Source of the DNA: Pseudanabaena mucicola str. Chao 1806
Lineage (GTDB): Bacteria > Cyanobacteriota > Cyanobacteriia > Pseudanabaenales > Pseudanabaenaceae
Direction: 5' to 3'
Assembly: GCF_030323025.1 (NCBI RefSeq)
Contig: NZ_CP097329.1
Span: 1,643,001-1,707,000, forward strand
Length of the DNA stretch: 64,000 nucleotides
The stretch's first letter is position 1, and the number at the start of each line of letters is the position of its first letter. Positions 1-8,525 of the stretch are shown here, one piece after another. The notes below the pieces were generated by a model that worked only from the letters and a program-made list of their open reading frames with translations, made no database searches and was not told where the DNA came from. A program made the translations under genes and the position numbers.

Positions 1-68
1 TTGAGAGTCTGAAACGTCATGGTGTGAGCGATGATGTGATTCGTGAGGCTTTGAGTGATGTTGCCTAA
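1..68 (+). CDS. 3' end of an unidentified gene (partial)
   Basis: An open frame enters from the left edge in the frame of base 3 and stops at TAA 66-68, giving 21 readable residues that end in a helical, charged stretch (ESLKRHGVSDDVIREALSD). The next gene starts at or just before this stop, so the two are probably co-transcribed. Too little is visible to name a family. A small regulator or TA component would fit the neighbourhood, but that is inference. Confidence 0.5.
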   Translation, partial: ESLKRHGVSDDVIREALSDVA

Positions 69-330
69 AATGATTTCTGCTCAAGTTATAGGCGATCGCA
101 CTTTGTTGATTGAGTTTAGCGATCGTGAGTTCAATCAATACGATATCTCTAATTTGCTCAATAAACCAATGTTTGCACCGTTGAAAAATCCTAGCTTTTT
201 TAAGGATTTTAGGATTGAGGCTGGTGGTTATGGGTTGGTTTGGAATGAGGATATTGATATTAGTGAGTACGAACTTTGGAAAAACGGAGTTAGCATTAAA
301 TATGAACTACCGAAATTACATCACAATTGA
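58..330 (+). CDS. DUF2442 family protein
   Basis: A protein of about 90 residues with the DUF2442 pattern: an N-terminal strand ending in a F-S-D turn, a central 'FAPLKNPSFF' segment, and a C-terminal 'GGYGLVWNEDIDIS' strand. DUF2442 proteins are small, often found beside DUF4160 genes and treated as putative TA components; their biochemical role is not established. ATG 58 overlaps the previous stop and ATG 70 is an equally possible start. The end overlaps the DUF433 gene by 29 bp, which suggests translational coupling. Confidence 0.65.
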   Translation: MLPKMISAQVIGDRTLLIEFSDREFNQYDISNLLNKPMFAPLKNPSFFKDFRIEAGGYGLVWNEDIDISEYELWKNGVSIKYELPKLHHN

Positions 331-535
331 GCCAAATAAGAGCGGGGGCAAGCCTTGTGTGCGTGGTTTGCGAATTACGGTTTATGAGGTGCTTGAGTAT
401 TTGGCTTCTAATATGACAGAAGCAGAGATACTCGAATATTTTCCTGATCTAATGCGGGAAGATTTTAAGGCTTGTATTGCATACGCGGCTGACCGCGAGC
501 GTCGGTTTATGACAGTGCCAGTTGGTTCATTGTAA
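302..535 (+). CDS. DUF433 family antitoxin-like protein (copy 1)
   Basis: A 77-residue protein opening MNYRNYITIEPNKSGGKPCVR, followed by 'GLRITVYEVLEYLASNMTEAEILEYFPDL' in pieces and ending 'CIAYAADRERRFMTVP': the standard DUF433 layout. DUF433 proteins are helix-turn-helix-like antitoxins, usually paired with a PIN-like DUF5615 toxin. No DUF5615 gene follows here, so this looks like an orphan. The ATG at 302 is chosen because homology with the copy at 9242 starts exactly there; a longer upstream frame is the reading shadow of the DUF2442 gene. Confidence 0.75.
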   Translation: MNYRNYITIEPNKSGGKPCVRGLRITVYEVLEYLASNMTEAEILEYFPDLMREDFKACIAYAADRERRFMTVPVGSL

Positions 536-573
536 AATTGTAGATACGAAATAAGCAATATCAGGAAATTATC

Positions 574-843
574 ATGACAATTCGTGAACTTGTTATTGAA
601 ATGAAGTTACTAGAGCGACGCTTGACGCTCTATGAGGAAAAATATGGGGTGTTGAGCGAGGATTTTTATACGGCGCTGATGTCTGGTAGTTTGGCTGAAT
701 ATGATGAGTATGATGAAACTCGTACCGATTTTAGTCGATGGAAAGGGATTTATGAGACATGGAGGCGGCGAAAGCATTCATATACTGACCAGCTAAAGGT
801 GAGTGTCTTCTCGGAAATGTTGCAGTTTCAGCCAACTTACTAG
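574..843 (+). CDS. Putative antitoxin of a TumE-type module
   Basis: An 89-residue, mostly helical, charged protein. Its core ('YEEKYGVLSEDFYTALMSGSL' in pieces, then a W-rich helical end) aligns by eye with the 99-residue proteins at 8577 and 11662 ('FEQNY.LDS..FQEQFESG'), so the three form one family. As at 8577, a DUF6516/TumE-like gene lies directly downstream, 3 bp after the stop. Acting as the antitoxin is inferred from gene order; no DNA-binding motif is obvious. Confidence 0.55.
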   Translation: MTIRELVIEMKLLERRLTLYEEKYGVLSEDFYTALMSGSLAEYDEYDETRTDFSRWKGIYETWRRRKHSYTDQLKVSVFSEMLQFQPTY

Positions 844-846
844 TAT

Positions 847-1272
847 ATGAACCCCTCTCAATCTCCTTTAAATTCTCTAGCTGAATACAGCGAGTTTGTA
901 TCACAACTTCTGAATCGGGCTAATGTTATTCGCTCTACACTGGTGATTTGGTCAAATAGTCCATATACAGGGACTGCTGAAGGTGAGGTGTTTTTTACAG
1001 GGAGTATTCGATTGCGAATGAGAGAAGAGTTGGATTTTGATGCAGCTTTAATTTCATCCTATGGCTATGAGGTTTATCGCGGCAATGAAAGGCTATATTG
1101 GTATGATGATTTTCCCCATCCTCAAGATTTGTCTCTTGCTTCAACTTTTCCGCATCACAAGCATATTCCACCCGAAATAAGGCGTAATCGAATCCCAGCG
1201 CCAGATCTCAGTTTTACATATCCCAATTTACCTTTTTTGCTTCGAGAGATTGATTTGTTGATAAATAATTGA
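847..1272 (+). CDS. DUF6516 / TumE-like putative toxin
   Basis: A 141-residue protein. The second half has '[20 protein letters not shown]' followed by '[15 protein letters not shown]' and a C-terminal '[13 protein letters not shown]' helix, the pattern of the DUF6516 group (TumE-like toxins, proposed partners of small antitoxins). It follows its putative antitoxin by 3 bp. The conserved tyrosines and paired histidines could be functional, but no catalytic mechanism is claimed. This copy appears intact, unlike the relatives at 8876 and 11961. Confidence 0.6.
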   Translation: MNPSQSPLNSLAEYSEFVSQLLNRANVIRSTLVIWSNSPYTGTAEGEVFFTGSIRLRMREELDFDAALISSYGYEVYRGNERLYWYDDFPHPQDLSLASTFPHHKHIPPEIRRNRIPAPDLSFTYPNLPFLLREIDLLINN

Positions 1273-1278
1273 GATTGA

Positions 1279-1374
1279 TTAGATTTGAAAGACGCTCTAG
1301 AGGCGATCGCTGAGTCAGAAAGATTAGGTGAGCAGCCAATTCCTTGGGAGTCGGTAGTGGGAGAGTTAGTTTAG
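1279..1374 (+). pseudogene. C-terminal remnant of an antitoxin-like gene
   Basis: A short open stretch just after the TumE-like gene encodes about 29 residues ending 'ESERLGEQPIPWESVVGELV', the kind of tail seen on small Phd/RHH-type antitoxins placed before RelE-like toxins. There is no start codon in a sensible place and no toxin downstream, so it reads as the 3' scrap of a deleted module. Confidence 0.4.
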
Positions 1375-2039
1375 CATCTTAAAATAATTATAAACACAAT
1401 AAATATGAGATAATAAAAGGATATTTGAAAATTTCTAAAATCTATGATTAGAACTGGGGATGTACGCATACTAGCAAGGGCTTTTATGCAAGATTTGACA
1501 AATACGCTTATAGCGGAAAATCGGGATAGGGTTCAGGCACAATTTTCTCTAGATGAATCTCAAAAGCAGGTTGTTAAGTCTCAAGCAAAGTTCATGCGTG
1601 TTGTTGCTCCTGCTGGTTCTGGCAAAACGCAAACACTAACGGCTAAAGCAGGAAATGTTTTAGCAAATAATCCAAATGCAAGGATTTTATGTTTGACTTT
1701 TACAAATGCAGCAGCTAATGAGATTCAAGACCGTATTGTTCAAAAAATTCCATCTTCCTCTAATCTCCCTATCAAAGTCTCAACGTTAAATGCCTTTGGC
1801 TATGATCTTCTAAGATCGATAAATCCATCTTTACAAATAGCTTCATCTAATGGAAGAGGTCTTGGTAGAGCTATTAATTTGACAAAGACAATGATGGTAG
1901 AAAGTAATGTTTGGCAGGATAGAAGAGATAATTCAAGGCTTTGCTCTCCAATCTTAGAACTTACAAACATGATGAAGAGTCTTGGCTTTAACCATCAACA
2001 TGATATTGAAGATCTTCAGAGTCATTATGCTTTGGTTAA

Positions 2040-3295
2040 CTGAGATCTTGCACCATTCCCAAAAGCTTTAAGTAGGAATGGGTTTGAGAACAATTTTAAA
2101 ACCATAACGAGCAGCAATATCAGCATTAATTCGGATGTATCGGAGGAGTTTTAACCAAAGGACAGAAGGGAATAAAACAGAAAGTGTCAAATCAGAGGCA
2201 GCCTTCCAGTCCAAGACAGGAGGTGGCGACCATTGAGTACTCCAGTGAGCCAAAAGATAAGCAATCAGAGATAGAATTAGCCAACGAAAAACTCCAAGTT
2301 TTGTAGACTGCCCAAAACAATGTAAACCAAAGCGATGTTTAATGGTTTTGAAAAATCCCTCAATCGCCCAACGCTTACGACCCAACATCACCAGATAAGC
2401 ACCCGAATAAGGATGAGAAGAAATCACAAAGCGTAACTCTCGTTTGCTATCAGCTCTTTTGAGCCAGAACCAAGAGATGGTAAATGTGGTACTTAGCCCT
2501 TCGAGTAAAACTTGTTGCCCCCGTTTGCCATGACGATAAAGTTGTTTGACCGAACGCCCATCTTGAAGCTTACGATTGCAGCGTATGCCCACAACAACTC
2601 GCCAAGCCTTTGCTCGGACTGTATTTAAAAACTTGACTGTGCAAAACTCAGTATCAGCAAGAACAATTACTTTCCTGCCTTGGGTTAATCGCTTTGGCAC
2701 TGTTCCCAACAATTTACAAGCTAAGTCTGATGGACTCGCATATCCCTTGCCGCGCCACACTCTAAAACTCCATGGTATTCGCCACTCACCGTAGACTAGA
2801 TAAAGTAAGACTAGATGAAGTCCTCGCTTACCGTTGAGCATCCTTACCCATGGGGCTGAGCCGTCAGCCGTCGAGGTATTTAGATGCAAAAACTTGCCGC
2901 ATTTTGTCAATGTGGTCAAGTCAATCAAGATCTTCAATGGACTCCCTTTGTATGGTCGATGCTGAGCGATTTGCTCTAAGATGATCTGACGGGTTATCCG
3001 AATCACTGACCGCGTAGACCAGTTATAGTGATTTTGAAACCGACTTAACGAACTGGCTGATTTTACTTGCGTATGTTGAGGTAAAGGATGTCCCTGCGCT
3101 TCGAGAAATAGTCCCAATATCGCATTCAGACTGGCTTTTTGATACACACTAGGCATAAAGCTCAGAAGGCTATAAACTAACCTTTGGGCGTGCTTAACGA
3201 TGCTTTCCATATCGTTATTTAAATTAGTACTACGCCCTTTTTTTCACATCTCTCGTCTTTTTGCAACCCCTTTTTAGAATGGTGCAAGATCTCAG
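2040..3295 (-). mobile_element. Complete insertion sequence, IS4 superfamily (IS701-like target)
   Basis: A 1256-bp element whose ends are inverted repeats: left CTGAGATCTTGCACCATTC, right its complement with mismatches only inside. It is flanked on both sides by TTAA (2036-2039 and 3296-3299), a 4-bp target duplication matching the YTAR preference of the IS701 family. It holds a single transposase gene, in opposite orientation to the helicase it interrupts. The family call rests on the DDE pattern and the target; it could be another IS4-superfamily group. Confidence 0.85.
2068..3210 (-). CDS. DDE transposase, IS4 superfamily
   Basis: A 380-residue transposase filling the IS. The acidic triad can be read as D97 (KILIDLTTL), D186 (VIVLADTEF) and E284 (RWAIEGFFK), with R-x3-E-x6-K around the last, as in the YREK signature of IS4-type enzymes, although the Y position is not a tyrosine. 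Length and spacing are normal and no frameshift is seen, so it is probably active. It acts as a dimer on the inverted repeats by cut-and-paste in related elements (family knowledge). Confidence 0.85.
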   Translation of the reverse strand: MESIVKHAQRLVYSLLSFMPSVYQKASLNAILGLFLEAQGHPLPQHTQVKSASSLSRFQNHYNWSTRSVIRITRQIILEQIAQHRPYKGSPLKILIDLTTLTKCGKFLHLNTSTADGSAPWVRMLNGKRGLHLVLLYLVYGEWRIPWSFRVWRGKGYASPSDLACKLLGTVPKRLTQGRKVIVLADTEFCTVKFLNTVRAKAWRVVVGIRCNRKLQDGRSVKQLYRHGKRGQQVLLEGLSTTFTISWFWLKRADSKRELRFVISSHPYSGAYLVMLGRKRWAIEGFFKTIKHRFGLHCFGQSTKLGVFRWLILSLIAYLLAHWSTQWSPPPVLDWKAASDLTLSVLFPSVLWLKLLRYIRINADIAARYGFKIVLKPIPT

Positions 3296-4869
3296 TTAAA
3301 GCTCTAGGTATGTCACAGCTTATAGAAAAGCTAGTGGAGGATATCGGAATAAATGGTGATTTCAACAATGTTTTTATAAATTTATGGATGCCATTTTGGA
3401 AAAGGCTTAGTGATAAGTTATGGGAATCTAACTTGATCACGCTTGAAGATCAAAAATACTGGGCGATGACTCAACTTGCCAGTAATGATAAATCTCAGAG
3501 TTGGTTGAGAATACAGCAGTTTTCTCATGTTTTTGTGGATGAGTTTCAGGATATCAATCTTCTCGATCTTTTTCTTGTTTCGCAAATAGTCCATCTTTCA
3601 AATGCCAGTTTAGTAATTGTTGGAGACGATGATCAGTGTATTTATGAATGGCGGGGATGTACATCTATTTTTATCCAAAAGCCTGAGATGAGTTTTGGAC
3701 AGATTTTATATGGAAATAATTTTGAGACTATCACATTAGAAAAGAATTACAGATGTCCTCAAAATATAGTCACACATTCAGAAAAGCTCATCAGTCATAA
3801 CATTAGCCGCATTCCTAAAAGAATGATTCCTGTCAATGAAGAGAGTGCAAATATTCGTGTTGTATCTGTTCCAGCCGCTTACATAACTTTAAATGTTGTT
3901 GATGAGTTAATCGCAAATATTGCAAGAAAATATCCTAATCATACTGTCGCTGTTGTAGGTCGCAAGAAATGCCAGCTAATTCCAATTCAAATTCTACTCA
4001 CGAAAAGAGAAATTAAATTTGCAATTGATAAAGATCTTAATGTATTTGCAGGAGATGCTTTCAAGGATTTTCGTCATTTTTTGTCTTTGCCAAGCATTTA
4101 TACACAATCTAGATCTATTAGAGAAAATGTTGCGGATATGATGGCATTACTAAAAAGAGTACAGAGAACTCCTGTAAGCCAAGTAGAAAGGCAAGAAATT
4201 GAACAATGGCTAATGCAACATCAGCCAGAATCTTTACAATCCGCAGTAGACAAGTTTGGCTACTATTTAGGTCAATTTAGAAGAGGTAGAGTTAATACCA
4301 GAGATGTTTCTATACGTTTAAAATCTTTTCTTGAGAAGTCTTCAGTTGTTGCATGTGTAAAAGTAGCAAGTGAGGTCTTTATTGGCTTTCAGAAAGATTT
4401 TGTGAGATCAAGAGATGATATTTTCTATTCTGATCCACCTTTCAGCCATCTTGCTGATTTAGCTGTTAACTACGAAGGAGATTTTCAATCATTCCTGCAA
4501 GATATAGATAGAGCAATCGAAAGATCTACATCTAGCAATTCACGCGAAGCTAGAATTGAGCTAATGACAGCACTGCGTACTAAAGGAAGAGAATTTGATA
4601 CAGTCATTGTCCTTGATGTTAATGACGGAATCTTTCCCAATAAGATGGCTAAAGATGCTGGGCGTATTGAAGAAGAAAGAAGACTTTTTTATGTAACAGT
4701 TACACGCACAAAAAATAATTTACTACTTTTTGATAGCGGTCGGATACAAGGTCAAAGCATGAATATTTCACCCTTTATCAATGAAATGGATTTGCCAGAT
4801 AGTTCTCGCCTATCTCATCCACAAGTAGATCGCATTTCTAGAGAACTACTAGATCAGCTAAGGGTTTAA

Positions 4870-5180
4870 TGAGTGAAGGGCGATCGCTGTTTGATGTGAG
4901 GAAATAGGCGATCGGGTGTTGTGGTTGTTGAGAAGGCGATCGCTGTTTGATTTGAGGGAATGGCGATCGCATTTATGGGTGTTGAGTGGCGATCGCTTTT
5001 TGATGGGGGAATAAGCGATCGGGTTTTGGGGGTGATGAAGGGGCGATCGCTGTTTTGATGATGAAGGAATAGGCGATCAGATTTTGTGGGTGTTGAGGGG
5101 CGATCATTGTTTGATTTTGGGAGAATAGGCGATCGGGTTTTGTGGGTGGTGTGGGGCGATCAGTTTTACCTCAATGTTAA
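4870..5180 (+). repeat. HIP1 minisatellite array 1
   Basis: The gap after the helicase holds about five diverged units in which GGCGATCGCTGTTTGAT alternates with AGGCGATCGGGTTTTGTGGG, about 28 bp apart, giving a full period of 55-60 bp. No gene is seen in it. Some palindromes have mutated (GCGATCAG, GCGATCAT), so this is an ageing array. The next gene starts at 5211. Confidence 0.85.
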
Positions 5181-5210
5181 AATCAGAGTGGCATTATTAT
5201 CTACAAGCCA

Positions 5211-5768
5211 ATGACTGAACAAATTACAATTCAAGACATTTATGCACTATTCCGCGAAAGCGAACAGCAACGCCAAGAATATCAGCGTATCGCCGAACAG
5301 GAAATGGCAGATCTTCGTAAAATTGTTGCCCAAACCAATAAACAAGTAGGAGGATTAACTAGTCGATGGGGAGAATTTGTAGAGAACTTAATCAAACCCG
5401 CCGCCGCAAAATTGTTTAAAGAACAAGGCATAGATGTGCATCACACTGCCTTACGAGTTGATGCACAAGATGAAAAAGGTTCCATTGAAATCGATATTCT
5501 TGTAGAAAACACTAATGAAGTCGTAGCGATCGAAGTGAAATCTCATTTGGAAGTCCGAGATATAAAACGTTTTTTGCAAACACTAGAACGATTTAAAGAA
5601 GCATTTCCCAAATATCAAAACTACAAACTCTATGGAGCCGTAGCAGGAATAAAAATAGATGAAAGATCAGATCTCTTTGCAACACAGGAAGGACTATTTG
5701 TAATCGCCCCCGCAGGAGATTCAGTCATTATTGCCAACAGCCAAATTCTTGAACCAAGAATTTGGTAG
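5211..5768 (+). CDS. PD-(D/E)XK nuclease-fold protein (DUF3782-like)
   Basis: A 185-residue protein. Residues 1-45 are charged and helical (probable coiled coil: 'FRESEQQRQEYQRIAEQEMA'). The rest carries the PD-(D/E)XK arrangement: E in 'WGEFVENLI', D in 'GSIEIDILVEN' and 'VAIEVKSHL', with strand spacing typical of the fold. Many cyanobacteria carry such short DUF3782-like nucleases in several copies; their substrates are unknown. It sits alone between two minisatellite arrays with no partner gene, so it is probably its own transcription unit. Confidence 0.65.
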   Translation: MTEQITIQDIYALFRESEQQRQEYQRIAEQEMADLRKIVAQTNKQVGGLTSRWGEFVENLIKPAAAKLFKEQGIDVHHTALRVDAQDEKGSIEIDILVENTNEVVAIEVKSHLEVRDIKRFLQTLERFKEAFPKYQNYKLYGAVAGIKIDERSDLFATQEGLFVIAPAGDSVIIANSQILEPRIW

Positions 5769-5786
5769 TTCAATTACTTTTATCAA

Positions 5787-6066
5787 ATAGCGATCGCTGT
5801 TTGATTGAGGGAAAAGGCGATCGGGTTTTATGGGTAGTGAGGGTGTTTGATGTGGGGAATAGGCGATCGGGTATTGGGTGATGAGGGGCGATCGCTGTTT
5901 TGTTATTGGGAAATAGGCGATCGGGTTTTGTGGGTGTTGCGGAGCGATCGCTGTTTGATTTTGGAATTTAGGCGATCGGGTTTATGGGTGTTCGGAGGGG
6001 CGATCGCTGTTTGGTGATGAGGGAAAGGCGATCGGGTTTTGTGAGTGTGAGTGGCGATCACTATAT
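5787..6066 (+). repeat. HIP1 minisatellite array 2
   Basis: About five units of the same alternating GCGATCGC / GCGATCGG repeat, in the same orientation as array 1. One unit near 5830-5850 has lost its first palindrome. The remaining bases up to the next gene (6067-6142) are AT-rich with one more GCGATCGC and no recognised signal. Confidence 0.85.
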
Positions 6067-6142
6067 TTTTATGAAATTTGATAATTTTGCGATCGCTAAA
6101 GACGCTAAATTTAGCAAAGCAGCCTAATTTTTAGCTTAGATA

Positions 6143-6454
6143 ATGGAAATACTTACCGACTACCAAAATCGCCAAATTAGGCTAACCGAAGAACGCTTAC
6201 AACACATTCTCGATCATCCAGAAATGGTAGATATGAGATCCCAACTAGAAATAGTGCTACAAACCCCTGAAGTTGTAAGACAATCAAGATCGGATAGTAA
6301 AGTGTACTTGTATTATCGTTTTTACGAACAAACAATAGTTGGGGCAAAATGGTTATGTGTTGTAATAAAAGATAACTCTAACGATGCCTTTGTAATTACA
6401 GCATATCTTACAGACAAACTAAAACAAGGATTAGAACTATGGCGCAATTTGTAA
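6143..6454 (+). CDS. PBECR-like RNase-fold putative toxin
   Basis: A 103-residue protein with 'RLTEERLQHILDHPEM', then 'LQTPEVVRQSRSDSKVYLYYR' (in two pieces), 'KWLCVVIKDNSNDAFVITAY' and 'LTDKLKQG'. This H...HPE / P-x-x-V / V-x-x-K / F-V-I-T-A-Y pattern is that of the PBECR group (phage Barnase-EndoU-ColicinE5-RelE-like nucleases). A ribonuclease toxin role is an inference from fold similarity. The following DUF2283 gene overlaps its end by 16 bp, so the two form one translation-coupled unit. Confidence 0.6.
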   Translation: MEILTDYQNRQIRLTEERLQHILDHPEMVDMRSQLEIVLQTPEVVRQSRSDSKVYLYYRFYEQTIVGAKWLCVVIKDNSNDAFVITAYLTDKLKQGLELWRNL

Positions 6455-6654
6455 AGATTTGGTTCGATCCAGAAGCTGACTTTCTAGAAGTTCGCTTCTC
6501 AGATGAATTGGGCTATATGCGAGAAACCGAAAACGACGACCTAATGGAGCGAGTAAATATTAATGGTCAAGTAATTGGCTTTTCTATTTTTCAAGTCAGC
6601 ACACTTCCCAAAGACAAGCCATTATTTGCTCAATTGGCAGCAGTTTCTAGTTAA
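6439..6654 (+). CDS. DUF2283 family protein, putative antitoxin partner
   Basis: A 71-residue protein opening 'MAQFVKIWFDPEADFLEVRF' with 'ENDDLMERVNINGQVIGFSI' next, a clear DUF2283 signature (a D-x-E/D-x-D-x-L-x-V strand, then a G-x-V-x-G-F-x-I strand). DUF2283 proteins are small, widespread, and often found next to DUF4258 or other RelE-like genes. The 16-bp overlap with the PBECR-like gene supports a TA-type pair, here with the toxin gene first. Confidence 0.7.
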   Translation: MAQFVKIWFDPEADFLEVRFSDELGYMRETENDDLMERVNINGQVIGFSIFQVSTLPKDKPLFAQLAAVSS

Positions 6655-6663
6655 TCACTAATA

Positions 6664-6786
6664 TGGGCGATCGCTGTTTGATGTGGGGAATAGGTGATCG
6701 GGTTTTGTAGGTGTTGAGAGTGCGATCGCTGTTTGATTTGAGATTTAGGCGATCGGGTTGTATGGGTGTTGAGTGGCGATCGCTTG
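6664..6786 (+). repeat. HIP1 minisatellite array 3
   Basis: About two units of the alternating GCGATCGC / GCGATCGG repeat, same orientation as the others, directly after the DUF2283 stop. It runs into a leader (GATATCGTACAATCTTAA near 6790) that is repeated at 12440 ahead of a decayed copy of the next gene. Confidence 0.85.
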
Positions 6787-6854
6787 ACTGGATATCGTAC
6801 AATCTTAAATAACTTGAAATTGACTAAAATAACAATAGTCACTCAAAACACATT

Positions 6855-7115
6855 ATGCCTAATTATTTGACTGTTGCTGAAGCTCAGCAACAATTACCAG
6901 CGCTATCTAAGAACCTCAAAGATCCAGCGATTATCACGCAAGACGGTAAACCTGTAATTGTTGCTTTGAGTATGCAACAGTTCGCTTCCTTGGTGGAAAC
7001 AATGGAGATTTTAAGCGATCGCGAGTTTATGGCAGATTTGAGAGAAGGTATTCGACAAGCAGATTTAGGACAAACGGTTAGTTTAGAAGCCTTGAAATTA
7101 GAGTTGGGTTTCTAA
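6855..7115 (+). CDS. Phd/YefM-type antitoxin
   Basis: An 86-residue protein: 'LTVAEAQQQLPALSKNLKDP' then 'AIITQDGKPVIVALSMQQFA' is the Phd/YefM N-terminal DNA-binding fold (strand, helix, then a G-K-P-V-I-V-A-L strand). The C-terminal helix 'ILSDREFMADLREGIRQADL' is the usual toxin-binding tail. It lies 7 bp before a RelE-type toxin gene and should repress the operon and neutralise the toxin (family knowledge). An internally deleted copy lies at 12477-12641. Confidence 0.8.
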   Translation: MPNYLTVAEAQQQLPALSKNLKDPAIITQDGKPVIVALSMQQFASLVETMEILSDREFMADLREGIRQADLGQTVSLEALKLELGF

Positions 7116-7122
7116 TACTGCT

Positions 7123-7458
7123 ATGGAATATAGGATTATTTTTTCTGTTCAAGCGCAGAAGCTGTTTACTGCAATCAAGGATCGGCGCGAACAAAGCGTG
7201 ATTTTGAGAAGGATTGAGAAACTCAAGGATGAACCAGAAAAACAAGGTAAGGCTTTATCTGAAGAACTATTGGGCTATCGTAGTATTCGGTCTGTGGGAC
7301 AGCGTTATCGGATTATTTATCGAATTGAACAAGATCGAGTAGTGGTAGTTATCGTGGGTGTGGGAAGACGTAAGGAAGGTGATAAACGAGATGTCTATGC
7401 TGTTACACAAGATTTGATTTCAGATCTAGAAATCGATTTAGAAGATGACGAATACTGA
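7123..7458 (+). CDS. RelE/ParE-superfamily toxin
   Basis: A 111-residue protein with the RelE fold order: 'YRIIFSVQAQKLFTAIKDRR', a helical 'VILRRIEKLKDEPEKQGKAL', then 'YRSIRSVGQRYRIIYRIEQD' and 'VVVVIVGVGRRKEGDKRDVY'. The basic R-x-x-x-G-x-R-Y-R-I-I-Y strand and the final V-G-x-R-x-x-x-x-x-Y are typical of RelE mRNA interferases or ParE. Which of the two activities it has cannot be told from sequence alone. An acidic tail ('DLEIDLEDDEY') is extra. Confidence 0.8.
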   Translation: MEYRIIFSVQAQKLFTAIKDRREQSVILRRIEKLKDEPEKQGKALSEELLGYRSIRSVGQRYRIIYRIEQDRVVVVIVGVGRRKEGDKRDVYAVTQDLISDLEIDLEDDEY

Positions 7459-7464
7459 TATGGT

Positions 7465-7690
7465 TATCGCTGTTTGATTTGAGAGAATAGGCGATCGGGT
7501 TTATGGTGATGAGGGGCGATCGCTGTTTGATGTGAGAAATAGGCGATCAGTTGGTGATGGGCGATCGCTGTTTTGTTTGAGGAAAAGGCGATCGGGTTTT
7601 GTGTGTGGTGAGGGGCGATCGCTGTTTGATGTTGAGGCAATAGGCGATCGGGTTTGTGGGTGATGAGGGGCGATCGCTGTTTGAAGGTGT
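7465..7690 (+). repeat. HIP1 minisatellite array 4
   Basis: About four units of the alternating GCGATCGC / GCGATCGG repeat, the first palindrome degraded to TATCGC. Same orientation as the other arrays. It fills most of the gap to the next module; the last 70 bp (7691-7761) carry the leader and a strong Shine-Dalgarno GGAGGG at 7753-7758. Confidence 0.85.
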
Positions 7691-7761
7691 AGTATAAAAT
7701 GAAAAAGGGATGGTAATCCCCCCTTGTGAATTATTAAATTCTTGATTTTATTGGAGGGTAT

Positions 7762-8061
7762 ATGATTCTTTTTCAAGAGATTATTGAAACGATTGAAAGC
7801 CTGCCAGTAAAGGATCAGGACTATTTGTTTGAGATGATTCAAAAGCGTAGAGTTGCTACACAGAAAAATCTATCAATGCCTGTGTCAGTCCAATCACTTA
7901 ATCATCCAAATAAATTCACCTTTGACTACAGCGCTCCACCGATTTGGGAGGTTGTTGCTAAAATTTCTGCTCAAGTTCCTGATGAAGAATGGCAGAAATT
8001 ACCAACAGATTTGGCAATGAATTTTGATGATTATCAACGCGATCGCCCAAGTCAAAATTAA
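7762..8061 (+). CDS. Antitoxin partner of a PIN toxin
   Basis: A 99-residue protein. The N-terminus 'IIETIESLPVKDQDYLFEMI' is a short helical region like the DUF2281 antitoxins of cyanobacteria. The C-terminus 'IWEVVAKISAQVPDEEWQKL' followed by 'PTDLAMNFDDY' is the toxin-binding tail common in cyanobacterial PIN modules. It is preceded by a strong ribosome site (GGAGGG, 7753-7758), which would favour antitoxin excess. The PIN gene begins 11 bp downstream. Confidence 0.7.
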   Translation: MILFQEIIETIESLPVKDQDYLFEMIQKRRVATQKNLSMPVSVQSLNHPNKFTFDYSAPPIWEVVAKISAQVPDEEWQKLPTDLAMNFDDYQRDRPSQN

Positions 8062-8072
8062 AGCCCAAATTA

Positions 8073-8486
8073 ATGAGAGTTATTTTTGCCGATACGGACT
8101 ATTGGGTGGCGCTACTTAATCCCCATGACAACTTACATGAGAAAGCGCTTACTCTTTCAAAGGCTGTACAACCTGCCCATATTGTGACTACAGAAATGGT
8201 TTTGGTTGAGGTGTTAAATGATTTTAGCGATCGCGGTGAATATTTCCGACAGGTTGCCGTTAACTTGATTCAAAATCTGTATCAGTATCCCAATGTCACA
8301 GTGGTTCCGCAGACAACTTTACAGTTTCAAGAAGCTCTGGAGTTTTATGCACAACGTCCTGATAAGGCATGGAGTCAAACAGATTGCGTATCTTTTAAAG
8401 TTATGGAGCATCTGGGTATTAGTGAGGCGCTTGCCTATGACAAGCATTTTGTACAAGCAGGATATAAGGCTTTAATGAGAGAATGA
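8073..8486 (+). CDS. vapC: PIN-domain ribonuclease toxin (VapC-like)
   Basis: A 137-residue PIN domain with all acidic positions readable: D7 in 'IFADTDYW', E46 in 'VLVEVLND', D104 in 'SQTDCVSF' and D123 in 'AYDKHFVQAGY'. PIN toxins are Mg-dependent RNases that cut tRNA or rRNA; the target here is unknown. It is co-transcribed with the antitoxin upstream (11-bp gap). It is complete, unlike the second PIN gene of this island at 17333-17709. Confidence 0.8.
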   Translation: MRVIFADTDYWVALLNPHDNLHEKALTLSKAVQPAHIVTTEMVLVEVLNDFSDRGEYFRQVAVNLIQNLYQYPNVTVVPQTTLQFQEALEFYAQRPDKAWSQTDCVSFKVMEHLGISEALAYDKHFVQAGYKALMRE

Positions 8487-8525
8487 CAGTCTGTGATGGG
8501 GGCGAACGGCTCAAAACTTAACTGG

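Larger units (their letters stand above)
1444..4869 (+). pseudogene. UvrD/Rep-like superfamily 1A helicase, split by an IS
   Basis: Two reading frames (1444-2039 and 3300-4869) form one helicase of about 720 residues. The first half has a Q-motif (FSLDESQ, residues 34-40), Walker A (APAGSGKT, about 55-62) and motif Ia (LTFTNAAANEI). The second half has motif II (VFVDEFQD), III (VGDDDQCIYEWRG), IV (LEKNYRCPQNI), V (RTKGREFDTVIVLD) and VI (RRLFYVTVTRTK). Removing 2040-3295 and one TTAA target copy joins ...YALV-KALGMSQ in frame. All helicase motifs survive, so the insertion is probably recent. A DNA-repair or defence helicase role is likely; no nuclease domain is seen. As it stands the product is truncated after motif Ia. 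Confidence 0.85.

Noticed and set aside
2040..3295. Programmed DNA element (intein- or intron-like) in the helicase
   Set aside because: Terminal inverted repeats, a TTAA duplication and a DDE transposase on the opposite strand show a standard IS.
3219..3440. Minus-strand 73-residue frame across the IS border
   Set aside because: It spans the IS end and the helicase antisense strand, so it cannot be an old gene.
4870..5180. CRISPR array
   Set aside because: Units of about 57 bp are directly adjacent, with no unique spacers between constant repeats, and no cas genes occur in the window.
6651..6842. Minus-strand open frames in the arrays (also 7501-7842, 10686-10895, 16225-16470) encoding SDRP-rich peptides
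   Set aside because: They only translate the minisatellite unit; composition and length follow the repeat, with no start signals or conservation.
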